Of a DNA stretch of 64,000 nt, positions 35,462 to 43,567 are shown piece by piece. Location of the stretch: the NCBI RefSeq assembly GCF_024451105.1, contig NZ_JANGEY010000003.1, forward strand, positions 124,001 to 188,000, written 5' to 3'. Numbering within the stretch: position 1 is the first letter of the stretch; each line of letters opens with the position of its first letter. Below the pieces are notes generated by a model. That model did no database searches. It saw only the letters and a program-made list of their open reading frames with translations, and was not told the DNA's origin. The translations under genes and the position numbers were made by a program. The stretch is from Stutzerimonas stutzeri (GTDB lineage Bacteria > Pseudomonadota > Gammaproteobacteria > Pseudomonadales > Pseudomonadaceae).

Positions 35462-35704
35462 GAGATGGCACCAGACGTTGTTGCCGATCATCTGGCCGGG
35501 ATTCGGCACGGTACTGTCAGTGCTCGAAGGCTTCGGCTTTCCTGATAGACTCGCCAGCCATTATCCATGACCCGAGCCGGTGCAGCCGTCACGCCTGCGG
35601 CATACCTGGTGCCACTGCATCTCCCTGAAGCTACGCTGCGGCCGCTCCAGATGTGCATGTCACGCCGCAACAGGCTGCAATGCTACCCGATCAGATTCTC
35701 GAAG

Positions 35705-36715
35705 ATGTCTACGAAATCAGCTGTTGACCCTGCAGAAAGTCGCCCCGAACCCTCCCGCCGCTTCTCCGTCGCGCCGATGATGGATTGGACCGACCGTCAT
35801 TGTCGCTACTTCCTGCGCCTGCTCTCCCGCGAGGCCCTGCTGTATACCGAGATGGTCACCACCGGCGCGCTGCTGCATGGTGATCGGCAGCGCTTTCTTC
35901 ACTACGATGCCAGCGAGCATCCGCTGGCGCTGCAGCTCGGCGGCAGTGTGCCGGCGGAGCTGGCGGCGTGCGCGAGGCTGGCCGAGGAGTGGGGCTACGA
36001 CGAGGTCAACCTCAATGTCGGTTGCCCGAGCGATCGGGTACAGCACAACATGATCGGCGCCTGCCTGATGGGCCATCCGGCGCTGGTGGCCGACTGCGTG
36101 AAGGCGATGCGCGATGCGGTGGCGATTCCGGTGACGGTCAAGCATCGCATCGGCATCAACGGTCGCGACAGCTACGCCGAGCTGTGCGATTTCGTCGGCC
36201 AGGTGGCGGCGGCGGGCTGCCGCAGCTTCACCGTGCATGCGCGCATCGCCATCCTCGAGGGGCTGTCGCCCAAGGAAAACCGCGAGGTGCCGCCGCTGTG
36301 CTACGCGGTGGCGGCGCAGCTCAAGCGCGACTTCCCGGAACTGGAGTTCGTCCTCAACGGCGGGATCAAGACCCTGGACGAGTGCCGGGTGCATCTCGAG
36401 ACCTTCGACGGGGTGATGCTCGGCCGCGAGGCCTACCACAACCCCTACCTGCTGGCGCAGGTCGATCAGCAGCTGTTCGGGGTCAAGCGAGCGGTGCCGA
36501 CGCGTGGCGAGGTGCTGCGTCAGTTGCGCCCGTACATCGAGCGGCATCTGGTTGGCGGCGGAGCGGTCCATCACGTCACCCGCCACGTGCTGGGTCTGGC
36601 CCAGGGCTTTCCGGGGGCGCGCCGCTTCCGTCAGGTGCTGTCGGTGGACGTGCACAAGAGCGACGATCCGCTCGGCGTCTACGACCGCGCCGTCGAGCTG
36701 CTGGGCGAGCACTGA
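35705..36715 (+). CDS. dusA: tRNA-dihydrouridine synthase A
   Basis: The 336-residue flavoenzyme reduces uridines (U20/U20a) in the tRNA D-loop. It shows the family start FSVAPMMDWTDRHCRYF, EMVTTGALLHGDR, catalytic Cys in NLNVGCPSDRVQ, KHRIGIN and FVLNGGIKTLDE. The ATG at 35705 (MSTKSAVDPAESRPEPSRRF) is preferred to upstream in-frame starts because nothing upstream is conserved. The 5' end of dusA is an established integration site for prophages and islands, and here the region directly upstream is a graveyard of truncated genes. Confidence 0.97.
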   Translation: MSTKSAVDPAESRPEPSRRFSVAPMMDWTDRHCRYFLRLLSREALLYTEMVTTGALLHGDRQRFLHYDASEHPLALQLGGSVPAELAACARLAEEWGYDEVNLNVGCPSDRVQHNMIGACLMGHPALVADCVKAMRDAVAIPVTVKHRIGINGRDSYAELCDFVGQVAAAGCRSFTVHARIAILEGLSPKENREVPPLCYAVAAQLKRDFPELEFVLNGGIKTLDECRVHLETFDGVMLGREAYHNPYLLAQVDQQLFGVKRAVPTRGEVLRQLRPYIERHLVGGGAVHHVTRHVLGLAQGFPGARRFRQVLSVDVHKSDDPLGVYDRAVELLGEH

Positions 36716-36790
36716 GCGTCCGGTCTCCTCGTCGCGACGCGGGAGACGGCCGGTCGCGGTCCTCCTGACGGAGAGGCGGGGCGGAAGACG

Positions 36791-36824
36791 CGAAGGCCGG
36801 CGGGGTCGCCCCGGCCGGCCTTCG
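36791..36824. terminator. stem-loop between convergent dusA and dctP-like genes
   Basis: An 11-bp stem (CGAAGGCCGGC with GCCGGCCTTCG) around a 12-base GC loop. No T-tract follows, so it is a likely but not certain terminator. Confidence 0.6.
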
Positions 36825-36849
36825 CGGAACGCTCACGCGCCGTAGCGGA

Positions 36850-37866
36850 TCAGTTGGCGGCGGAGCTCAGCTTGCGCACGCCCTCGACCAGCGCCTTGCC
36901 GTCGATGCCGCTGGCGTCCTTGATCCAGGCATCGGCCACGCCGGCGGTGGCGTCCTGCATGGCCTTGTAGGCGGCCGGATCGATGGCGACCAGGCCTTCG
37001 GCCGGGGTGGCGTCGCGGGCGGCGTCCATGGCCTTGTCCCAAGCGGTGGCGAAGCGGTCGCTCAGGGCCTTGCCGCTGTTGCGGTCGATGATTTCCTGCA
37101 GGTCCTTGGGCAGGCTGTCGAACTTCTTCTGGTTCATCAGCATGGTCAGCACGGTGTAGCCGAAGGCGGTTTCGCCGGCCGGAGTCACGCTGTGGTACTG
37201 GGTCACCTCGTCCAGCTTGGTGGCCGGGACGACTTCCCAGGAGGCCAGGGCGCCGTCGACCACGCCCTTGGAGATGGCTTCGGTCATCTGCGCCGGCGGC
37301 ATGCTCACCGGGGTGGCGCCGAGCGCCTCGAGGGTCTTGGCGGCGGTCCGGCTGGAGGCGCGCAGCTTCAGGCCTTTGAGATCTTCCAGGGTCTTCACGG
37401 CCTTGCCACGGGTGTGCAGGTTCATGCCGCCGTCGCCGAACACCGAGAGCACCTTGTAGCCCTTGAAGTCGTCCTTGGCGTACTGCTCGTAGAAGCTCCA
37501 GATGATGTCGTTGCCGGTCTTGCCGCCGTAGGGCAGCACGAAGGGCAGTTCGAGGGCCTCGACGCGCGGGAACTTGCCGGCGGAGTAGGCCGGGGCGGTC
37601 CAGACGATGTCGGCCACGCCGGTGCGCGCCATGTCGGCGAGCTTGGCCGGGGTGCCGCCCAGCTGCATCGACGGGTAGAGCTGGCACTTGATGCGGTCGT
37701 TGGAGTCCTGACGCAGCTGTTCGCACCAGGGCTCGATGATGTTGACCTGGGCGTTGGAGGTGGACGGCAGGAAGTGGGCGACTTTCAGGGTGTAGCTGTC
37801 GGCGGCCTGGGCAGCGGTGGCGGCGCCGATGGACAGGGCGAGGGCGGCGAACTTCAGGGTTTTCAT
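36850..37866 (-). CDS. TRAP transporter periplasmic substrate-binding protein (DctP family)
   Basis: The 338-residue protein has a signal peptide (LKFAALALSIGAATAAQAAD) and the DctP pattern: TLKVAHFLPSTSNAQVNI, GVADIVWTAPAYSAGKFPRVEA, LKLRASSRTAAKTLEALGATPVSMPPAQMTEAISKGVVDG. The conserved Arg in LKLRAS contacts the ligand carboxylate, so a carboxylic acid is the expected substrate. Membrane partners (DctQ, DctM) are not adjacent, which makes it an orphan within this window. A TAACATGTTA palindrome lies upstream. Confidence 0.93.
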   Translation of the reverse strand: MKTLKFAALALSIGAATAAQAADSYTLKVAHFLPSTSNAQVNIIEPWCEQLRQDSNDRIKCQLYPSMQLGGTPAKLADMARTGVADIVWTAPAYSAGKFPRVEALELPFVLPYGGKTGNDIIWSFYEQYAKDDFKGYKVLSVFGDGGMNLHTRGKAVKTLEDLKGLKLRASSRTAAKTLEALGATPVSMPPAQMTEAISKGVVDGALASWEVVPATKLDEVTQYHSVTPAGETAFGYTVLTMLMNQKKFDSLPKDLQEIIDRNSGKALSDRFATAWDKAMDAARDATPAEGLVAIDPAAYKAMQDATAGVADAWIKDASGIDGKALVEGVRKLSSAAN

Positions 37867-38204
37867 CGAGGGGGATCTCCCGGTTTTTGTTATGGCGCGA
37901 CTGATAACATGTTAATCGAAGGCTTGCACGTCTTTTTTGCAGCCGACGGTGATCGGACGCATCCGTGGCTGCAAGGCTTGCACGGAAAACCGTCCTTTCC
38001 TAGGGGGGCAGGCGTGCCATTGGTAGTGTTGCAGCGGATCGCCTTTCATGCCTGTGATGCGCATTCCAGAGATGCTGGCGGGATCCCGGCAGCCGGTCGG
38101 GACGCGCCGCTGGCCAGGCGCTGCGAATGGCCGGAGAATGGCGGCTCATGCGGGCGTTCGCGGCGGGCCCGCGCTCATTCTTCACAGGCAAGCGGAAGTA
38201 AGAC
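37867..38204. other. 338-bp promoter region of the TRAP binding protein
   Basis: No gene is seen. It contains the palindrome TAACATGTTA (37905-37914), a direct repeat AAGGCTTGCACG (37919-37930 and 37973-37984) and an inverted pair TTGCAGCC/GGCTGCAA (37937-37944, 37967-37974). It probably carries the regulator sites for the dctP-like gene and the promoter of the gene at 38205. Confidence 0.55.
37905..37914. promoter_or_regulatory. palindrome upstream of the dctP-like gene
   Basis: TAACATGTTA, a perfect 10-bp palindrome 38 bp before the start codon. It resembles GntR/FadR-type operators often found before TRAP genes. The regulator is not identified. Confidence 0.45.
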
Positions 38205-38645
38205 ATGAACAGGATCTGGCTACAGATGTGCGAGGCGGCGGGCATCGACCCGCAGCGGCGGCTGGAGACGCGGCAGGCGCTGCTCGGCCATGCCGAGGCG
38301 CTGGAGTGCACGCTCTACCGTCCGGACGAGAACGATCCCGATGCCGAGGAGGCGGATCTGGGCGAGGCGCGGGTGCTGTTCGCCGGGCCCTTCGAGGCCC
38401 CGGCAGAGTGGAGCGCCGAGGAGCGCGAGGCGTTCTTCGGCGACGAGGATCCGGCGCTGTTCGTCACCGCGCTGGTCGAGTGCGAGGCCGCCCCGGATTC
38501 GGCGGCCTTCTTCCTCGCCGAGGAAGGCGACTATCTGGCGGCCCTGCCGGGACAGGGCGAGGTGGCCATGTACTACGTGCACGATTGCCGCGAGGACGAG
38601 CAGGGGCGCCGCTGCGTGCTGATCCGCGACGACCAGCTGGACTGA
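38205..38645 (+). CDS. conserved hypothetical acidic protein
   Basis: The 146-residue protein is strongly acidic (runs such as DENDPDAEEADLGE and EEREAFFGDED), soluble and without signal or membrane span. The ending YYVHDCREDEQGRRCVLIRDDQLD is compact. GGAAGTAAGAC precedes the start. I do not recognise a function. It converges with the small LexA-box gene 10 bp away. Confidence 0.75.
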   Translation: MNRIWLQMCEAAGIDPQRRLETRQALLGHAEALECTLYRPDENDPDAEEADLGEARVLFAGPFEAPAEWSAEEREAFFGDEDPALFVTALVECEAAPDSAAFFLAEEGDYLAALPGQGEVAMYYVHDCREDEQGRRCVLIRDDQLD

Positions 38646-38655
38646 CGGCTGCGCC

Positions 38656-38907
38656 TCAGTGGCGCAGCAGGAAGGTCTCGTCGTCGGCCTGTACCTGCTC
38701 GAACACCCACTGCCAGTAGCCCAGCTGGCTGTTGCCGCAGACGATCTCGTCCAGCCAGCGGGCGCGGGTGAAGTGCGGGTGCTCGGCACGGCGGATGCCG
38801 CTCTCGTACTTGTCCTGCAGTTCGGCGGGCGAGCAGCGGAAGTCGCTGAGATCGTAGGGGGAGGCCTTGCGCAGGGCGATGCTGCGACCAGTGAGCGAGA
38901 GGAACAT
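38656..38907 (-). CDS. small SOS-regulated protein of unknown function
   Basis: The 83-residue soluble protein (SPYDLSDFRCSPAELQDKYE, HPHFTRARWLDEIVCGNSQL, GYWQWVFEQVQADDETFLLR) has a strong ribosome-binding site (AAGGAG 8 bases before ATG). A consensus LexA box lies 80 bp upstream, so it should be induced by DNA damage. The Trp-rich C-terminal part suggests a protein- or nucleic-acid-binding surface. No function is assigned. Pseudomonas LexA regulons are known to include small proteins of unknown role. Confidence 0.8.
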   Translation of the reverse strand: MFLSLTGRSIALRKASPYDLSDFRCSPAELQDKYESGIRRAEHPHFTRARWLDEIVCGNSQLGYWQWVFEQVQADDETFLLRH

Positions 38908-38987
38908 GGCTGGGCTCCTTGTGGCGGGCTTGATGGGCTGTCGCCCCTTCGGGGCTGAGCGTGGACAGGTTCTCCGTCTGTCTTATA

Positions 38988-39003
38988 CTGTAAATCCATA
39001 CAG
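38988..39003. promoter_or_regulatory. LexA (SOS) box
   Basis: CTGTAAATCCATACAG fits CTGT-N8-ACAG of gammaproteobacterial LexA boxes and lies 80 bp before the small gene at 38907. On the minus strand TATAAG directly after the box is a good -10 element, so bound LexA would block RNA polymerase. Confidence 0.85.
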
Positions 39004-39095
39004 TAAAAAATCAAGATGCTGGGCGCAGAAACGCCAGACCCCGGCGTGGCCGGGGTCTGGGTGCGTTCATCTGGAGGGTGGGCGGCAGAGCGGGG

Positions 39096-39437
39096 TCAGT
39101 GCACGAGCTGCTCGAACAGGTAGTCGGGCAGCGGGTCGATCACGATGCTGGTGCCCTCGTACCTGGCTTGCAGCCGGTCCTTGGCGATCACGCCATGCGG
39201 CAGGCGTTCGTCGTCGCCAAGCAGGCGGCAGGCGCGGTAGTCGATCAGGCAGCCATCGGCTTCGACCCAGAAGTGAGGATAGATCCGCTTGCCGTCCAGT
39301 TCGACGGTTCCCAGCATGGCCCGATATGGAATCCGCTTCTCGGCCAGTCTGGTCACCACCAGGCGGCTCAGGCCGTCGGCAGCGGCGTTGGCGGAGTCCA
39401 GGTCGTCGAGCAGGCTTTTTAGCTGGGGTTCGTTCAT
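39096..39437 (-). CDS. conserved hypothetical protein
   Basis: The 113-residue soluble protein contains LGTVELDGKRIYPHFWVEAD and CLIDYRACRLLGDDERLPHG, resembling small proteins that describe a substrate-handling pocket (His and Asp rich), but I cannot name the family. The ATG at 39437 is preferred over one 11 codons upstream because GAGGACTCCCCTC precedes it. It is co-directional with, and upstream of, the LexA-box gene but separated by it from 90 bp of regulatory DNA. Confidence 0.7.
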   Translation of the reverse strand: MNEPQLKSLLDDLDSANAAADGLSRLVVTRLAEKRIPYRAMLGTVELDGKRIYPHFWVEADGCLIDYRACRLLGDDERLPHGVIAKDRLQARYEGTSIVIDPLPDYLFEQLVH

Positions 39438-39576
39438 GAGGGGAGTCCTCTGCTTGTCAAGGAGCTCCAATTTTAGACCAAGGTCTAATGTTCTTGAATA
39501 GGTTAATCGTTTTTGGCGGTTTTTTTCTTGCGCCGCACAATTCGATGGCCGAATTCTGCGGAGGCAGGATCCGGAG

Positions 39577-39610
39577 CGTCGTTCGCCCCGCTTGCGCGGA
39601 GCGAACGACG
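39577..39610 (-). terminator. stem-loop after the phasin gene
   Basis: A 10-bp perfect stem (CGTCGTTCGC/GCGAACGACG) around a 14-base loop, 8 bases beyond the phasin stop codon. No T-tract. Confidence 0.6.
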
Positions 39611-39617
39611 GACGGAG

Positions 39618-40091
39618 TCAGTGGGCTCTGCCGCGCGCCGTCTTGCGCTGCGCCCGGCCGGCCTGCGGAGCGAGCAGGTGCAGGTAGTCCTGCAGGTAGT
39701 CCTGCAGGGTGGTACTGATCGGCATGGCTCCGGTGGTCTCCTTGAGGGCGCCGGCGGCCTGTTTCTGCCAGGCCGACACCGTCTCCTGGGTGGCCGCCGA
39801 CAGCGCGTTGTGGTTGGCCAGGGTGGTTTCCGCCAGTTGCTGCGCCGCGCGGGTCTGCAGCTGCAGGGCCTTCCAGTAGAGGTCGCTGGAGACGAAGGCC
39901 AGACTGCTCCAGTCGCTGGCGTCGAGCATGCGCGTGGTCGCGTTTTCCAGCTCGCTGGCGCAGGCGTCGATGGCGCGGCTGCCGGCCTCGCTCCAGCGCA
40001 GGGCGTTCTCTCGCAGCAGGTCGCAGAGGCGGAAGGAGAACTGCAGGTTGACCTTGTAGAGCGTCAAGGCGGATTGGGCGTCGAGATACAT
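39618..40091 (-). CDS. phasin (PHA granule-associated protein)
   Basis: The 157-residue phasin_2-type protein is almost wholly helical: ALTLYKVNLQFSFRLCDLLREN, then NATTRMLDASDWSSLAFVSSDLYWKALQLQ, with a basic, Pro/Gly-rich tail (APQAGRAQRKTARGRAH). Phasins coat polyhydroxyalkanoate granules and control their number and size. It lies 27 bp after the PHA synthase gene on the same strand, one operon. A stem-loop follows. Confidence 0.88.
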   Translation of the reverse strand: MYLDAQSALTLYKVNLQFSFRLCDLLRENALRWSEAGSRAIDACASELENATTRMLDASDWSSLAFVSSDLYWKALQLQTRAAQQLAETTLANHNALSAATQETVSAWQKQAAGALKETTGAMPISTTLQDYLQDYLHLLAPQAGRAQRKTARGRAH

Positions 40092-40118
40092 GGCAACTTC
40101 CCTCGGGGTGGGAGCGGA

Positions 40119-41900
40119 CTACTGGGTTCGGACGTATTCGCCCGGCGCATCGTCGAGCGGCGGGTAGCCGCGGGCGGCGGCGCCGAGTTCGGGGGGCGGC
40201 AGCGGCGCGCCGGAACGGGCCGCGAGCCAGGTCTGCCACTGCGGCCACCAGGAGCCCTCGTGGCGCGGCGCGCTGGCCAGCCAGGCGTCCGGGGCCACGT
40301 AGGTCGCGCCGGCCGGCCGGTCCATCACCTGGTAGTGGCGGCGTGCGCGACCCGGTTCGCTGACGATGCCGGCATTGTGCCCGCCGCTGGTGAGCAGGAA
40401 GGTGATCGGCGCCGGGGTCAGGTAGTGCAGCTTGAACACCGAGCGCCAGGGGGCGACGTGGTCCTGGGTGGTGGCCACGCAGAAGATCGGCGTGTCGATG
40501 TCGCTCAGCGACACCGGGCGGCCGCCGACCGGGTAGCGGCCCTCGCTGAGGTCGTCGTTGAGGAACAGGCGGCGCAGGTACTGGGCGTGCATGCGCGCCG
40601 GCATGCGCGTGGCGTCGGCGTTCCAGGCCATCAGGTCGTTCATCGTGCCGCGCTCGCCCATCAGGTATTCGCCGACCATCCGCGACCACAGCAGGTCGTT
40701 GGAGCGCAGCAGCTGGAAGGCGCCGACCATTTGTCCGGCGGTCAGGTAGCCGGTTTCGCGCATCTGCGCCTCGAGCAGGCTGACCTGGCTTTCGTCGATG
40801 AACAGCGCCAGCTCGCCGGGCTCGGTGAAGTCGGTCTGCGCGGTGAACAGGCTGAGCGAGGCCAGCCGCCGGTCGTCGTCGCGGGCCATGGCGGCGGCGG
40901 CGATCGACAGCAGGGTGCCGCCCAGGCAGTAGCCGGTGGCGTGCACCCGGCGTCCGGGGACTATGGCGTCGATCGCCTGCAGGGCGGCGAAGAAGCCGAG
41001 CTCGAGGTATTCGTCCATGCCCAGGTCGCCGTCCTCGGCGCCGGGGTTCTTCCAGGAGATGCAGAACACCGTGTGGCCCTGCTCGACCAGGTAGCGGACC
41101 AGCGAGTTGTGCGGCGACAGGTCGAGGATGTAGTACTTCATGATCCACGCCGGGACGATCAGGATCGGCTCGGGGTGCACCGTCTCGGTGGTCGGGCTGT
41201 ACTGGATCAGCTCGATCAGGCGATTGCGCAGCACCACCTTGCCCGGCGTCGTCGCCACGTCGCGGCCGACCAGGAAGTTCTCGGTGCCGGCTGGCGGTCG
41301 GCCGGCGGTCATTCGTTCGAGGTCTTCCAGCCAGTGGATCATGCCCTGCACCAGGTTGGTGCCGCCGCTCTCCAGGGTGCGCTTGAGGACCACCGGGTTG
41401 CTCGGCAGGTAGTTGCCGGGGGAGAAGACGTCGAGCAACTGGCGGGCGGCGAAGGCCACCACCTCCTCGTGGTGGCGCGACACGCCGCGCACGCCGTGGG
41501 TGGCGGCCTGCCACCAGTCCTGAGCGAGCAGGAAGGACTGGTGCATCAGGTTGAACGGCCACTGGTGCCACTCGCTCGCAGCGAAGCGCCGGTCGCGCCG
41601 TGGCGGTTCGACGCACTCGTGGGCCGGGCATTCCGGAGTGGCCAGGGCGATCTCGCGCAGGTACTGGTTGATCCGCCGGGTCTGTTCGAGCGCCAGATTG
41701 GCCAGCTCCAGCTGCTTGCCGGGCGAGCCGGCCAGATGGGCGGACCAGTCGATCAGGGCCAGCAGCAGGGCGGTCGGCGACAGCGAGGAGGTGGCCCGGG
41801 CGAGTGCGGCGTGGACCTTGAGATCGAGGGGGTTGGGCACGCTGTCCGGTTCGGCCGGAGACGACGGCGAGATGGCCGGGGGGGTAGAGGGCATGTTCAT
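40119..41900 (-). CDS. phaC: class I-type polyhydroxyalkanoate synthase
   Basis: The 593-residue synthase polymerises hydroxyacyl-CoA into PHA at the granule surface. The PhaC N-terminal domain (FNLMHQSFLLAQDWWQAATHGVRGV, FSPGNYLPSNP) is followed by an alpha/beta fold with the lipase-like box GYCLGG carrying the nucleophilic Cys325. The Asp is in TTQDHVAPW and the His in SGGHNAGIV. The ATG at 41900 (MNMPSTPPA) follows GAGGAATACAGG. No phaA or phaB is adjacent, only the phasin. Monomer preference cannot be stated from sequence. Confidence 0.95.
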   Translation of the reverse strand: MNMPSTPPAISPSSPAEPDSVPNPLDLKVHAALARATSSLSPTALLLALIDWSAHLAGSPGKQLELANLALEQTRRINQYLREIALATPECPAHECVEPPRRDRRFAASEWHQWPFNLMHQSFLLAQDWWQAATHGVRGVSRHHEEVVAFAARQLLDVFSPGNYLPSNPVVLKRTLESGGTNLVQGMIHWLEDLERMTAGRPPAGTENFLVGRDVATTPGKVVLRNRLIELIQYSPTTETVHPEPILIVPAWIMKYYILDLSPHNSLVRYLVEQGHTVFCISWKNPGAEDGDLGMDEYLELGFFAALQAIDAIVPGRRVHATGYCLGGTLLSIAAAAMARDDDRRLASLSLFTAQTDFTEPGELALFIDESQVSLLEAQMRETGYLTAGQMVGAFQLLRSNDLLWSRMVGEYLMGERGTMNDLMAWNADATRMPARMHAQYLRRLFLNDDLSEGRYPVGGRPVSLSDIDTPIFCVATTQDHVAPWRSVFKLHYLTPAPITFLLTSGGHNAGIVSEPGRARRHYQVMDRPAGATYVAPDAWLASAPRHEGSWWPQWQTWLAARSGAPLPPPELGAAARGYPPLDDAPGEYVRTQ

Positions 41901-42041
41901 CCTGTATTCCTCGATGAGCGGACCGTTGAGGAACCCGTGGCCGCCGGTGCATATCCCTGATGCGGCGCAGAAACTGGAGTCGGGTGTCCGGGAGGAGCGG
42001 GGCAGCGTTCGTCGGGACCGCTGCCCCAGGAAAGGATAGCC

Positions 42042-42066
42042 GTCCTTGTTGCGCTGCAACAAGGAC
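42042..42066. promoter_or_regulatory. perfect 25-bp palindrome between phaC and the tolC-like gene
   Basis: Arms GTCCTTGTTGC and GCAACAAGGAC around GCT. It lies 12 bp beyond the TolC-like stop codon and about 140 bp before the phaC start, so it may be a terminator for the export operon, an operator for phaC, or both. A near copy (TTGTTGCAGTGCGACAG) lies at 48652 upstream of hlyD. Confidence 0.55.
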
Positions 42067-42078
42067 TATTCCCGGGGC

Positions 42079-43539
42079 TCAGCTGCGCTGTTCGAGGTCG
42101 CTCGGCGCCGGCGGCGGCAGGAAGTCGCGGTCCGGATCGTAGTCGGGCTTGAGCCAGGGCGACAGCGCCTGCAGGTCGGCCGGGCTGAGCAGGCCGGCGG
42201 CCAGCTTGAGGCGCAGCTGGTTGAGGATGTAGTCGTAGCGCGCATCGTTGTAGCTGCGCACCGCAGCGTACAGCTGGCGCTGGGCGTCGAGCACGTCGAC
42301 GATGTTGCGCGTGCCGACCTCGTAGCCAAGTTCGGTGGCCTCCAGGGCGCTCTGGCTGGAGCGGATCGCCAGACGCCGCGCCTGCACCTGGGCCACGTCG
42401 CTGTGCACCGCGCGGTGGAAGTTGCGGGTGTCCTGCACCACCTGGCGGCGCAGCGCCTCGCGCTGCTGCTCGCTCTGGCTCAGGCGCTGGTAGGCCTCGC
42501 GCACCTGCGAGCTGGTCAGGCCGCCGCTGTACAGCGGGATGTTCAGTTCGACGCCGATGCTGCGCTGCTCGACGTCGCCGGAGATGGCGCTGCCGGTCCG
42601 CCCGGGCAGGGCGCTGTTGGCGAAGCCCAGGCGGTCGTTGTCGCCGCGTTGATACTGGGCGACCAGATCGAGGCTCGGCGCGTGGCCGGCCTTGCGCTGG
42701 CGCAGGCTCTGCTCGGCGCCGCTCACCGCATACTGGCTGGCCTGCAGTTCGAGGTTGTGGCGGGCGGCGGTATCGACCCAGGCGCCGGCGTCGTCCGGCG
42801 TCGGCGCGCTTACCGGCAGGCTGTGGCGGATGCCCTCGACGAAGCGGTAGTCGCGGTCGGTGAGGGTGGCCAGGGCCTGGAAGGCATCCTCCACCTGGCG
42901 CTCGGCGGCGATGCGGTTGGCCCGCGCGGTGTCCTGGGCGGCCTGGGCCTCGAGCACCTCGGTGCGGTCGGAGAGGCCGACCTCGAAGCGCGCGCTGGCC
43001 TGCTCGAGATGGCGGCCGAGCGCGGTCTCCTCGGCGCGCGCCGCGGCCAGCGCGTCCTGGGCGCGGAGCACGGCGAAGTAGCCCTCGGCGCTCTGCAGGA
43101 TCAGACGCTGCTCGACCGCCGCCAGCTGCAGCGCCGCCTGCTCGCTGCCGGCGCGAGCGGCCTGCAGCTGGAACCAGCGGTCGGCGCGCAGCAGCGCCTG
43201 GCTGAGGTTGAGCTGGTAGAGCAGGCCGCTGCGCTGTGTGTCGAGCGCCGGGCGGTCCAGCTCGGTACGGCTGTCGCTCAGGCTGGCGGCGCCGCCGAGT
43301 TGCGGCAGCAGGCTGGCGCGTGCCTGCGGCACCGCCTCCCGGCGCGCCAGGTAGTCGGCGCGGGCGGCGGCGAGGTCGGCGTTGTTGGCGAGCGCCTGCT
43401 GGTAGACGCCGATCAGGTCGACGCGGGTCGAGGGTGCCGGCTGCTCGGCGAGCAGCAGGGTCGGAGCCGTGCCGAGGGCCAGCGCCAAGGCCAGTCGGGA
43501 CAGGAGGCCGGGAGTCCGTTTCAAGGGCAGGTTCCTCAT
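42079..43539 (-). CDS. TolC-family outer-membrane efflux protein
   Basis: The 486-residue protein begins with a signal peptide (LLSRLALALALGTAPTLLLAEQ). It shows the TolC pattern of two repeats with long coiled coils: VDLIGVYQQALANNADLAAARADY, SVGVELN-type barrel strand (SIGVELNIPLYSGG) and ALEATELGYEVGTRNIVDVLDAQRQLY. It forms the outer-membrane channel of the tripartite exporter whose other parts (permease, ATPase-permease, HlyD adaptor) are encoded just upstream on the same strand. Confidence 0.94.
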   Translation of the reverse strand: MRNLPLKRTPGLLSRLALALALGTAPTLLLAEQPAPSTRVDLIGVYQQALANNADLAAARADYLARREAVPQARASLLPQLGGAASLSDSRTELDRPALDTQRSGLLYQLNLSQALLRADRWFQLQAARAGSEQAALQLAAVEQRLILQSAEGYFAVLRAQDALAAARAEETALGRHLEQASARFEVGLSDRTEVLEAQAAQDTARANRIAAERQVEDAFQALATLTDRDYRFVEGIRHSLPVSAPTPDDAGAWVDTAARHNLELQASQYAVSGAEQSLRQRKAGHAPSLDLVAQYQRGDNDRLGFANSALPGRTGSAISGDVEQRSIGVELNIPLYSGGLTSSQVREAYQRLSQSEQQREALRRQVVQDTRNFHRAVHSDVAQVQARRLAIRSSQSALEATELGYEVGTRNIVDVLDAQRQLYAAVRSYNDARYDYILNQLRLKLAAGLLSPADLQALSPWLKPDYDPDRDFLPPPAPSDLEQRS

Positions 43540-43567
43540 GGAGTGGGCCGCGTGCTGGGAGTATCCA

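Noticed and set aside
42042-42066. Simple intrinsic terminator of the tolC-like gene only
   Set aside because: No T-tract follows on either strand and a related site occurs before hlyD, so a regulatory role was kept open.
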